In this document: positions 7,151 through 13,302 of the stretch, piece after piece
Layout: every line of letters starts with the position of its first letter
How positions within the stretch are numbered: position 1 is the first letter of the stretch
Assembly: GCA_038231615.1 (NCBI GenBank)
Contig: JBBRLA010000147.1
Coordinates: 1 to 14,273, forward strand
Direction of reading: 5' to 3'
DNA from: JBBRLA01 sp038231615
GTDB taxonomy: Bacteria > Myxococcota_A > Polyangia > Palsa-1104 > JAEUJZ01
Length of the DNA stretch: 14,273 nt
Position numbers and translations under genes: made by a program
The notes under the pieces: model-generated
What the model saw: only the letters and a program-made list of their open reading frames with translations
Told to the model about the DNA's origin: nothing
Database searches by the model: none

Positions 7151-8602
7151 CTATTGATCTTGGGTGATGCTGCGGAGGTACTGGACGAGCGCGTCGAGGT
7201 CGTCGCCCTTGAGCTCCAACGGCTCCATTCCGCCTTCCGTCATCGCGACATTCGGGGTGCGCAGAAGCGCCTTGAGCTGCTCGGGCGCGTACCGGGCATC
7301 GAGGTCCGGCAGACGGAACAGGCCGGTGCCTCCCTTGGCGTCTTGTCCATGACAGCCGGAGCAGGACTCGCTCACGAAGAGGAGGGCGCCCTTGGACTCG
7401 GCCGGGCTCAGCATGCGTGCCGAGGCAGCGGCTTCGCCGCCCACAACATGCGGGACGAACGGTTCGGAGGCGAACCGACGTTCCGCGTCGTCCTGCGCCC
7501 GCAGCTTGGCCCGCACCGAGGGATCGCGCTGATCCTCGATATGCGAGCGCGCGCCCAGCCAGACGAGGCCGAAAAAGACGAAAAACAAACTACCCAGCGC
7601 GAACGGCCTTTTGAGCGGGCGACGCTCTGGCGAGCGGTCGATGAAGGGCAAGGCGAAGAGCGCGAGAAACAGGAGCGCCGGGGCCACGACGATCCCGATC
7701 ACGCTCAGGGGTCCTTGCCAGTACTTCAGCCACTGGAAGACCGGGATGTAGTACCACTCGGGCCGCGGCAGGTAGGTCGCATCCGCCGGGTTCGCCGTCG
7801 GCCCGATCAGCGCCGGCCGGAAGATAGCAAGCAGCATCAGCGCCAGGATGACGGTGATGCCGAATATAAGATCCTTGAAAACCTGAGGCGGGAAGAAAGG
7901 CTCGACCGGCAGCTTCTTCAACTGCTCATCGGCAATCGGCGGCCCAGCGGCACCGGCGCGGCGGAAGAGGAAGACGTGGAGCATGACGGCGCCGACGATC
8001 GCCGCCGGAATCATGAATACGTGCAGTGTGAAGAAGCGGCTGATCGTGAGCGTGCCCATCTCGGTGCCGCCGCGCAGGAACAGCTTGAGCCCATTTCCGA
8101 TGAGCGGCACCTCGGAGATGAGGTTGGTCGCCACCGCAGTCGCCGCGTATGCCTTCTGGTCCCACGGAAGCAGATAGCCGGTGAAGCTCATGGCAAGGAC
8201 CAGCAGGAAGAGCATGCAGCCCAGCAGCCAGAGCAGTTCGCGCCGCGACTTGTACGCGCCGTAGAGGTAGGTCTGCCCCAGGTGGAGCAGGAGCACGATG
8301 ACCATCAAGCTCGAACCGTAGGAGTGAAGGCTGCGGATGAACGATCCGCCGCTGACCTCCTTTTGGATGAACTCCACCGTCTTCCGTGCGTGGTCCGCAG
8401 AAGGAACGTAATACAGCGATAGGAAAACGCCGGTGACTGCCTGGTGGATGAAGAGGAACAGGAGCCCGCTGCCGAATACGTAGGCCCAGCGCGATCCGCC
8501 GGGGATCGGCTCGTCGAGCCCCTCGTGCATCAGCTTGCGCCAGCCGACGCGCTGATCGATCCACTCGCCCAGGCGCGAACGCTTCTTCTCGGGAGCGCTC
8601 AT
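7151..8602 (-). CDS. Cytochrome b of bc-type complex fused to C-terminal cytochrome c
   Basis: The 483-residue product is the membrane core of a quinol:cytochrome c oxidoreductase. Residues about 35-220 carry the N-terminal cytochrome b helices with heme ligands H93/H107 (13 residues between) and H194/H209 (14 between); the latter spacing is the cytochrome b6 type. PEWY at 281-284 marks the quinol-oxidation site, and three further hydrophobic helices follow to about residue 350. Residues about 395-483 are a fused cytochrome c domain with CSGCH at 414-418 and probable Met ligand M459 in EGGMEPL. Thus one polypeptide replaces cytochrome b6, subunit IV and a cytochrome c. Its ATG overlaps the Rieske stop (ATGA) and is preceded by a very strong ribosome site. 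It should work with the Rieske protein and the monoheme cytochrome encoded upstream. Confidence 0.95.
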   Translation of the reverse strand: MSAPEKKRSRLGEWIDQRVGWRKLMHEGLDEPIPGGSRWAYVFGSGLLFLFIHQAVTGVFLSLYYVPSADHARKTVEFIQKEVSGGSFIRSLHSYGSSLMVIVLLLHLGQTYLYGAYKSRRELLWLLGCMLFLLVLAMSFTGYLLPWDQKAYAATAVATNLISEVPLIGNGLKLFLRGGTEMGTLTISRFFTLHVFMIPAAIVGAVMLHVFLFRRAGAAGPPIADEQLKKLPVEPFFPPQVFKDLIFGITVILALMLLAIFRPALIGPTANPADATYLPRPEWYYIPVFQWLKYWQGPLSVIGIVVAPALLFLALFALPFIDRSPERRPLKRPFALGSLFFVFFGLVWLGARSHIEDQRDPSVRAKLRAQDDAERRFASEPFVPHVVGGEAAASARMLSPAESKGALLFVSESCSGCHGQDAKGGTGLFRLPDLDARYAPEQLKALLRTPNVAMTEGGMEPLELKGDDLDALVQYLRSITQDQ

Positions 8603-9108
8603 CCGATCACCTCCCCTTTCGAACTGAGCTGACGGAAGTACTGGTACTTGACGTAAAGCACGCCCTTCTCGATCTTCGTCGGAAGCGGATCGAGGCCACG
8701 CGGCTGTGGGCCGCTGAGGCGGGTGCCGTCCTTAGCATAGAACCCGCGGTGGCACGGACAGGCGAACTGTTGCAGATCGTGCTTCCACGGCACGATGCAG
8801 CCCAGGTGAGTGCAGATCGCCGACAGGACGATCAGCTCGCCCCGGTTGTTGCGGGTGACCCAGACGGCCTGCCTCGCTACGGATACGCGCCAGCCCTCGC
8901 GCTTGCGCACCTCGACCTCCGCGCGGATGGGTTCGGTGCCGCGAAACCGGTCGGGGCTGCCGATCGGGAACCAGTCGGCGCCGCCCCCGCCGTGCGTGAC
9001 CGGATAGGCGGCGAAGCGGAGCAGCGGCACCGCCATCAGCACGCCGACGACGGCGCTGATGGCGGCCACCAGCGTGCCGACGAACGAGCGGCGCGTGCCG
9101 TCGTTCAC
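8599..9108 (-). CDS. Rieske 2Fe-2S protein of bc-type complex
   Basis: The 169-residue product has an N-terminal Tat-like signal anchor (RRSFVG followed by a hydrophobic helix to about residue 30) and a Rieske domain. The cluster ligands are visible as box I CTHLGC (99-104) and box II CPCHRG (117-122), so both Cys-His pairs are present, as is the disulfide pair C104/C119. It passes electrons from quinol at the outer quinone site to a cytochrome c. The start is a GTG that overlaps the TGA of the upstream cytochrome (GTGA), with AAGG seven bases before it. It overlaps the cytochrome b gene by 4 bp at its own end, indicating coupled synthesis of complex subunits. Confidence 0.95.
   Translation of the reverse strand: MNDGTRRSFVGTLVAAISAVVGVLMAVPLLRFAAYPVTHGGGGADWFPIGSPDRFRGTEPIRAEVEVRKREGWRVSVARQAVWVTRNNRGELIVLSAICTHLGCIVPWKHDLQQFACPCHRGFYAKDGTRLSGPQPRGLDPLPTKIEKGVLYVKYQYFRQLSSKGEVIG
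8605..8614 (-). promoter_or_regulatory. Very strong Shine-Dalgarno for the cytochrome b-c gene
   Basis: The minus strand reads GGAGGTGATC, ten contiguous bases complementary to the usual 3' end of 16S rRNA, with seven bases between GGAGG and the ATG at 8602. It lies inside the last codons of the Rieske gene and fixes the start of the cytochrome b gene within the 4-bp overlap. Confidence 0.8.
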
Positions 9109-9449
9109 GGCGCAACCTTGAGGGTCTTCACATAGGCCAGCACGTCATGGATCTGCGCGTCCGTGAGTTTGCCCTCGTAGGCCTCCATGCCGGCCGACTT
9201 GCCGACCGCCTTGCTTCCGAGCTTGGTCGCCTTGAACCACTGCTCGTCGTTGGGGACCACCGTGGTGAAGTCCGTCGGCTTGGGGTTCAGTCCCTTCCCC
9301 GAGGGACCGTTGCCCTTGCCCTTGATGCCGTGGCACACGACACAGTGCTGGGCGTAGAGCTGCTTGCCCTGCGCGAGATCCTCGGCAGAAGCCAGGCCCC
9401 CGGTTCCGCACAACAGGATCCCGATCAGCCATGTTCTCATCGTTCGCAT
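9105..9449 (-). CDS. Small monoheme class-I cytochrome c
   Basis: The 114-residue product has a signal peptide ending near ASA22, CVVCH at 36-40, and a likely Met ligand M88 in SAGMEAYEG, the layout of cytochromes c6/c555. It is the first gene of the cytochrome operon and overlaps the Rieske gene by 4 bp. Two starts are possible, 9449 (MRTMRTW) and 9440 (MRTW); GGAG precedes the first by seven bases and GGAAGG the second by nine. I keep the longer one. A TATGAT at 9483-9478 could be a -10 element, but no convincing -35 accompanies it. The protein may be the soluble partner of the bc-type complex, or a subunit of it. Confidence 0.92.
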   Translation of the reverse strand: MRTMRTWLIGILLCGTGGLASAEDLAQGKQLYAQHCVVCHGIKGKGNGPSGKGLNPKPTDFTTVVPNDEQWFKATKLGSKAVGKSAGMEAYEGKLTDAQIHDVLAYVKTLKVAP

Positions 9450-9574
9450 CCTTCCGCTCCATCAGCCTCTGGTGGGAATCATAAGCACAACCCATGCCGA
9501 CCAGCGCAGGCCGGTCGGCTGACGAGATACACCGGGTAATCGCGTCGCGTGACCCATCATTACCGCTACAGCCT

Positions 9575-9612
9575 GTCGAAGGGCGCTACCGACGTCAATC
9601 GCGCCCTTCGAC
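9575..9612. repeat. 12-bp perfect inverted repeat, REP-like palindrome
   Basis: GTCGAAGGGCGC (9575-9586) is followed after 14 bases by its exact reverse complement GCGCCCTTCGAC (9601-9612). A further agggcg at 9625-9630 can pair alternatively with cgccct at 9602-9607. The stem lacks a following T-run, so it is not a standard terminator. Its core is the same cccttcgac family as the 46-bp repeats, and similar palindromes are widely dispersed in many high-GC bacterial genomes. Confidence 0.75.
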
Positions 9613-9790
9613 TCCGCTTCGCTCAGGGCGATCGGGTGCTGAGTCTTTATGCTTGGCCACGTCGCGTCGATACCGATGTAATCGGTGACTACCATACCCG
9701 TGTGGGTCGTGGCAAGTAACCGTTCCGTAATATTTCGAGAGTAAATCGTTACCATTGAGTAACATGATCACGCCCGCTCCAGCCTGCCCG

Positions 9791-9836
9791 GAGTTTCCCC
9801 CTCGACAGGCTCGGAGGAACTGTGGCTTGCTGGGGC
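9791..9836 (+). repeat. Dispersed 46-bp exact repeat, copy 2
   Basis: Identical to 4109-4154 in the same orientation. Its right end lies one base before the ATG at 9838, so that start codon and any ribosome site for it would sit at the repeat boundary. Confidence 0.85.
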
Positions 9837-9837
9837 C

Positions 9838-11400
9838 ATGTCTGCGACCATCTCACCCTCGGGCCTGACCCCAACCGCGTATACTTCTTTCACAATGCCG
9901 TCTGCCGATAGCGTGGCCTGGATCGTCATCGCCTTCGGCGTTGTGCTCCGAGTGCCCCTCCTCTTCACCCCGCTCACCTACCTGAGCGACGTATGGCGCC
10001 AGGCGGACACGGCCTCCATCGCCCATCATTTCCTGGTGAACAGGTTCCGGCTCTTCCATCCTCAGATCTACTGGGGCGGCAGCGGTCCCGGCTACGTCGA
10101 GACCGAATTCCAACTCTACCCGTTCCTCGTCGCGCTCCTCTACCGGGCCTTCGGGGAACACCTGTGGCTGGGACGTCTCGTCTCGCTCTTCTTCGCCATC
10201 CCGACGTTCATCGTCTTTCATCTGCTCGCGCGACGGGTCCTTTTGCAGGGCGCCGTCTGGGCCACGATCTTCCTGGTCCTTTCACCCCTGGACGTCCGCT
10301 ATAGCGTGGCATTCATGCCGGAGTCGACGGTCCTGTGCCTCTATATGGTCAGTCTGTACCTTTTCCAGATCTGGCTGGCGGAACAGCGGCTGTCCACGCT
10401 GATGCTGGCGGCGGCGAGCACCGCGCTGGCCATCCTGGTCAAGCCCACGTCCATCCATGTGGGCCTGATCTTTGCGCTCCTGCTGGTGGGCCGATTTGGA
10501 ATCGCGGCATTCAGGAGGTGGGATGTCTGGCTCTTCGGCGTGCTCTGCCTGCTGCCCGCCATCCCCTGGTACATCCATGCGCGGAACCTATATCTGACTT
10601 ATGGAAACACGTTCGGCCTCTTCTCGGGCGGGGACAGCAAGTTCGGCAGCCTCTACGACTGGCTCAGCCTGGGGTTTTATCAAAAGCTGGCCGGGCTGGA
10701 GGTCGCCTGGGTGCTGACGGATGTCGGCGCGTTCTTCTTCGCAGCCGGCCTCCTTCTATCAATCAAGCGAAAGCGGCCCCTGTTCTTGCCTTTCGGAACA
10801 GTCACCATCGCCATCTACTACATGATCGTCGCCCGCTACGCACAACAGTCATGGGGGATCCAGTATCACATCTTCGCCTTGCCCTTCGCCGCCATCGGCA
10901 TCGGTCTTTTCTGCGAGAGGCTCCTGTCCGTTCGTGTTCGTCTCGCCGGCCCGATCATCCTGGCCATGGCCTTCTGCGCCATCACGGCGCAGGCCGGTCT
11001 TGTTTATCTGCAAATGCTGCGCACGGGCCAGAACCAGCAGATCGAATGCGCGAAGAAGGTGGAGCGGGTCGTGCCCGAGGGCGCCTTGATCGTCTCGGTC
11101 ACCACCGAGCTGAGCCGTGATCCGGGTCGCGGAGTACCCAACAACTATCAGGACCCGGTCCTGTTTTTCTACAGCCATCGTCACGGCTTCAGCCTTCCCG
11201 CCGACCGCTATAGCGTGGCGAACCTGGAGAAGCTCCGTCGCGAAGGGGCCGCCTACGTGATTATCACCAGTGAAAGGCTCTATCGGGGCAATATCGGGTC
11301 GGTGCGTTATCTGGACGAGCATGCTGCGCAGATCGGACCGGGAATCGGCGCCGGCTGCGCCATCTATCGGCTCGAATTGGACGCGAGGCACGAACGATGA
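9838..11400 (+). CDS. GT39/ArnT-like membrane glycosyltransferase
   Basis: The 520-residue product has about ten hydrophobic segments through residue 395, then a soluble C-terminal part of about 120 residues. Near the N-terminus, after the first membrane helix, it has LSDVWRQADTASIAHHF (49-65); an Asp in this first periplasmic loop is the catalytic position of GT-C enzymes of the PMT/ArnT type, and WRQxDTAxIAxxF is a recurrent form of it. Such enzymes transfer a sugar from an undecaprenyl-phosphate carrier in the periplasm; donor and acceptor are unknown. Start choice is uncertain. The ATG at 9838 abuts a repeat and lacks a clear ribosome site. The ATG at 9895 (residue 20) is preceded by TATACT at 9880-9885, which could be a -10 element of a nearly leaderless transcript. 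The gene stands alone. Confidence 0.85.
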   Translation: MSATISPSGLTPTAYTSFTMPSADSVAWIVIAFGVVLRVPLLFTPLTYLSDVWRQADTASIAHHFLVNRFRLFHPQIYWGGSGPGYVETEFQLYPFLVALLYRAFGEHLWLGRLVSLFFAIPTFIVFHLLARRVLLQGAVWATIFLVLSPLDVRYSVAFMPESTVLCLYMVSLYLFQIWLAEQRLSTLMLAAASTALAILVKPTSIHVGLIFALLLVGRFGIAAFRRWDVWLFGVLCLLPAIPWYIHARNLYLTYGNTFGLFSGGDSKFGSLYDWLSLGFYQKLAGLEVAWVLTDVGAFFFAAGLLLSIKRKRPLFLPFGTVTIAIYYMIVARYAQQSWGIQYHIFALPFAAIGIGLFCERLLSVRVRLAGPIILAMAFCAITAQAGLVYLQMLRTGQNQQIECAKKVERVVPEGALIVSVTTELSRDPGRGVPNNYQDPVLFFYSHRHGFSLPADRYSVANLEKLRREGAAYVIITSERLYRGNIGSVRYLDEHAAQIGPGIGAGCAIYRLELDARHER

Positions 11401-11480
11401 CAACCAGGATCCCCTGAGGGCGGGCGATCCCTGTGTCTACGGGCCGCTTCTCGGAGCGGGTAGGGCGCAGCAAGAATGTG

Positions 11481-11876
11481 TCAGTGGTCGGCGCCGCCGT
11501 CCGGCATATCCGGGGAGACATCGCAGAAGGCATGGGATGCCTTGTTGTTGGCGTCCGTGGACGCCGGGCTGCAAAAGTAGCCGACGCGGCAATCGGTTGC
11601 GGTGCACTTCTTGTGGCATTCGCCCTTCATGCCATCGTACTGGCAGATCGCTTCGGACGGGCAGTCTCCGTCCCCATTTTTGATATCGCAGTCACGCATG
11701 CAGTAGCCGCCCGGGTGATCGCCTTGCATGCAATGGAACGGCGCCGTGCCGCAATCGGCATCCGCGCTGCACGCCGACCCGACGGGTAGCTTCTGGGTGC
11801 CTACGCTGCCTGAGCTGCTGCATCCGGCATACATGGCGAGGACGAACGTCGTGACGATCGCGATCTGTGTCTTCAT
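11481..11876 (-). CDS. Cysteine-rich lipoprotein
   Basis: From the ATG at 11876 the product has 131 residues: MKTQIAIVTTFVLAMYAGCS, a lipobox with Cys19, then a Ser/Gly linker. The mature part has 12 further cysteines, beginning GSACSADADCG and continuing with spaced pairs such as CMRDC, CHKKC and TDCRVGYFC, and would fit six disulfides in a small surface domain. Patterns of this kind are common in myxobacterial lipoproteins. GAGGAG, 11 bases upstream, supports this start over one 14 codons earlier (11918). The tail ends DMPDGGADH. Function is unknown; a surface binding or structural role is a guess. Confidence 0.8.
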   Translation of the reverse strand: MKTQIAIVTTFVLAMYAGCSSSGSVGTQKLPVGSACSADADCGTAPFHCMQGDHPGGYCMRDCDIKNGDGDCPSEAICQYDGMKGECHKKCTATDCRVGYFCSPASTDANNKASHAFCDVSPDMPDGGADH

Positions 11877-11945
11877 GGGCTCGCTAGCTCCTCTCGTATG
11901 GGAAGGCGAACTTAGCATGCCGGCTCAAGGGAAGCACTGGTCGTA

Positions 11946-11990
11946 CTTCCGGAAGCGCGGGGTGAAGAAGACTTCATGCGGACTTCATGC
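11946..11990. promoter_or_regulatory. Candidate response-regulator operator: tandem GACTTCATGC repeat plus palindrome
   Basis: GACTTCATGC occurs at 11970-11979 and again at 11981-11990, an 11-bp period that places both copies on one DNA face. This is the architecture of PhoB/PmrA-type (OmpR family) tandem sites. A perfect 10-bp palindrome, CTTCCGGAAG, lies at 11946-11955. The sites sit between divergent lipoprotein genes. TAAACT at 12009-12014, 18 bases past the second repeat, is a possible -10 for the rightward pair. The regulator is not in the window. Confidence 0.45.
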
Positions 11991-12077
11991 AGCGGAGGCG
12001 GCGATGACTAAACTCCGAAGTATGAGCCCGGGCACTCTGGAGGATGGCCCTCCCGGACCAGGCTTCGCGAGGTGGTC

Positions 12078-12509
12078 ATGAGTACGTGGCAGACCCGTAT
12101 CCGGATGTCGGGCTGGCGTCTGGCGGTGGCCCCCTGGCTGGCGCTGGCCCCCGGCTGTGGCAGCGACTCGTACTACGTGCCGGCGCCGGCCGTGTATCAG
12201 CAGGTGCAGCCCGTGTATCAGGCGGGGCCGCCTCCGTCCGCGGCCCCGGTCTCCGCGACCCCGCAGCCGTCGGGCTCTCGGGTGCTGGTGCTCCAGTCGT
12301 CGCACGCCGATCGCCCCACGGAGGTGGTGGGCATCATTGACATCCACGTAGGCTCGGTGAGCCAGGATGCCGCGCTGGACCTGCTGCGCGACCGCGCTGC
12401 GGCGCTCGGTGCCGATGCCGTGCTCGGCGTCGAGTTCCATCACGCGGACGAGGGCGGGCCGCTCCATCTGTCCGGCCTGGCCGTGCGTTTCATCAGCCTT
12501 GGGCTGTGA
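12078..12509 (+). CDS. Lipoprotein with one copy of a small ALGADAVLGVEFHH domain
   Basis: From the ATG at 12078 (GAGG just upstream; a GTG six bases earlier is less likely) the product has 143 residues. A leader ending LALAPGC gives a possible lipidation site at Cys27. A Pro/Tyr/Gln-rich linker with a repeated PVYQ-type motif spans about 33-65. The domain at about 82-138 reads EVVGIIDIHVG, then a helix, then ALGADAVLGVEFHHADEGG and HLSGLAVRF. The pattern of a helix followed by LGAxAVxGVxF recalls the YbjQ/UPF0145 fold, a resemblance by eye only. The next gene starts 11 bp after the stop and carries two copies of the same domain. Function is unknown. Confidence 0.75.
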   Translation: MSTWQTRIRMSGWRLAVAPWLALAPGCGSDSYYVPAPAVYQQVQPVYQAGPPPSAAPVSATPQPSGSRVLVLQSSHADRPTEVVGIIDIHVGSVSQDAALDLLRDRAAALGADAVLGVEFHHADEGGPLHLSGLAVRFISLGL

Positions 12510-12514
12510 GGAGG
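12509..12514 (+). promoter_or_regulatory. Shine-Dalgarno deciding the start of the second domain-repeat lipoprotein
   Basis: AGGAGG overlaps the TGA stop of the preceding gene and lies six bases before the ATG at 12521. This favours that ATG over the GTG at 12506 and suggests coupled translation. Confidence 0.7.
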
Positions 12515-12520
12515 CTTGTC

Positions 12521-13099
12521 ATGCGAGCATTGCTGCTGATCCTTGGGTGCGGCGCGCTTGGCGCCTGTGAGCTGGCAGAGTCCACGCGGGGGCCGTCGGG
12601 GGGCTGGTCCTCCCATCCCGCGCGTCCCCCGGTGTCCGCCGCTGCGGTGGCCCGGGTGGTGCTGTCGGACTCGACGGACCTCGGCCGCGAGACCGAGGCC
12701 CTGGGCATCGTCGACGCGCACGAGCTGCAGGGGCACCACGACGAGGCGCTGCGCGAACTGCGGGAGGAGGGGGCGGCGCTCGGCGCGGAAGCCGTTATCG
12801 GGGTGGAGTTCCACCACGACGAGGGCAAGGGGCGGCCGAGCCACCTGTCCGGCCTGGCCGTGCGCTACCGCAAGCTGCTCCGGGACGATCCCTACGATGT
12901 GCTGGAGACGATCGACATTCCCACCAGCATGGAGCGCCAGGAAGAGGCCATGGACGAGCTGCGCCGACGTGCGGGCCTGCTCCACGCCGACCTGATCATC
13001 GGAATCAGCTACGAGCACGGCGAAGGCGACGGGCCGGTACATCTGCGCGGCCGGGCGATCCGCTATCGAAGCGGCGGCACCCCGGGCGGAGCGCCCTAG
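12521..13099 (+). CDS. Lipoprotein with two tandem copies of the YbjQ-like small domain
   Basis: The 192-residue product has a lipoprotein leader MRALLLILGCGALGAC with Cys16 in a good lipobox. Two internal repeats follow. Repeat 1 (about 58-117) contains EALGIVDAHEL, a helix, ALGAEAVIGVEFHHDEG, then HLSGLAVRYR. Repeat 2 (about 126-183) contains DVLETIDIPTS, a helix, LHADLIIGISYEHGEG, then HLRGRAIRYR. Repeat 1 is closer to the single domain in the gene just upstream, so duplication and fusion seem likely. The conserved [FY]xHxxEG and HLxGxA[VI]R[YF] positions could bind a ligand or metal; that is speculative. Translation is probably coupled to the upstream gene. Confidence 0.78.
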   Translation: MRALLLILGCGALGACELAESTRGPSGGWSSHPARPPVSAAAVARVVLSDSTDLGRETEALGIVDAHELQGHHDEALRELREEGAALGAEAVIGVEFHHDEGKGRPSHLSGLAVRYRKLLRDDPYDVLETIDIPTSMERQEEAMDELRRRAGLLHADLIIGISYEHGEGDGPVHLRGRAIRYRSGGTPGGAP

Positions 13100-13302
13100 G
13101 GAGAAGAGGGCAGGACGTCGATGCGCAGCACCCGGTTCCCGATGGCATCTACGAAGTAGAGCTTGCCCTCGGGGCCGAACGCCATGCCCATCAGGGCCCC
13201 CTTGGGTAGGCCGGTGTCCAGGTAGTTCACCCGCTTGCCGGTCATGTTGTAAGCCGAGATCCTGGCCGTCGCGAGGGGCTGCTGGGCGCGGGCAGCGAAG
13301 TT
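13096..13302 (-). pseudogene. C-terminal fragment of an NHL-type beta-propeller protein
   Basis: The minus strand encodes about 68 residues, without its own proper start, that end in TAG at 13098-13096. The readable part is ARISAYNMTGKRVNYLDTG, then GALMGMAFGPEGKLYFVD and GNRVLRIDVLPSSP, which is the GMAFGPxGxLYFVDxxxNRVLRID pattern of NHL/SMP-30-like propeller repeats. Only one blade remains, so a complete propeller is missing. The fragment is in frame with, and begins directly after, the TAG stop of the unknown gene at 13303. The only internal ATG (13245) would give 49 residues. Truncation by rearrangement is the likely cause. The stop overlaps the end of the convergent lipoprotein gene. 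Confidence 0.6.

Larger units (their letters stand above)
9450..9837. other. Repeat-rich intergenic region between the cytochrome operon and the glycosyltransferase gene
   Basis: These 388 bp separate divergent genes. They hold the leader of the cytochrome operon, a 12-bp inverted repeat (9575-9612) and a 46-bp dispersed repeat (9791-9836). Part of the right half (about 9720-9770) is AT-richer, with several gtaac/gttac pentamers. No convincing gene was found; a 97-codon open frame on the minus strand translates repeat sequence. Confidence 0.7.

Noticed and set aside
7031..8422. 463-codon open frame on the plus strand
   Set aside because: Antisense to cytochrome b-c; Arg/Glu-rich with no domain signature.
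9673..9685. Small hairpin CCGAT-GTA-ATCGG
   Set aside because: Five base pairs, no T-run and no relation to a gene end; chance is likely.
9462..9755. 97-codon minus-strand open frame in the intergenic region
   Set aside because: It translates the inverted repeat (PIALSEAESKG-type peptide), has no ribosome site and overlaps the leader of the cytochrome operon.
4109..9836. Composite transposon bounded by the two 46-bp repeats
   Set aside because: The interval holds only respiratory genes and no transposase, the repeats are direct and very short, and copy 1 lies inside a gene; independent repeat insertions explain it better.
11407..11459. Possible bidirectional terminator between convergent genes (GGATC/GATCC and CCGCT/AGCGG stems)
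   Set aside because: Both stems are only five base pairs and neither is followed by a T-run on either strand.
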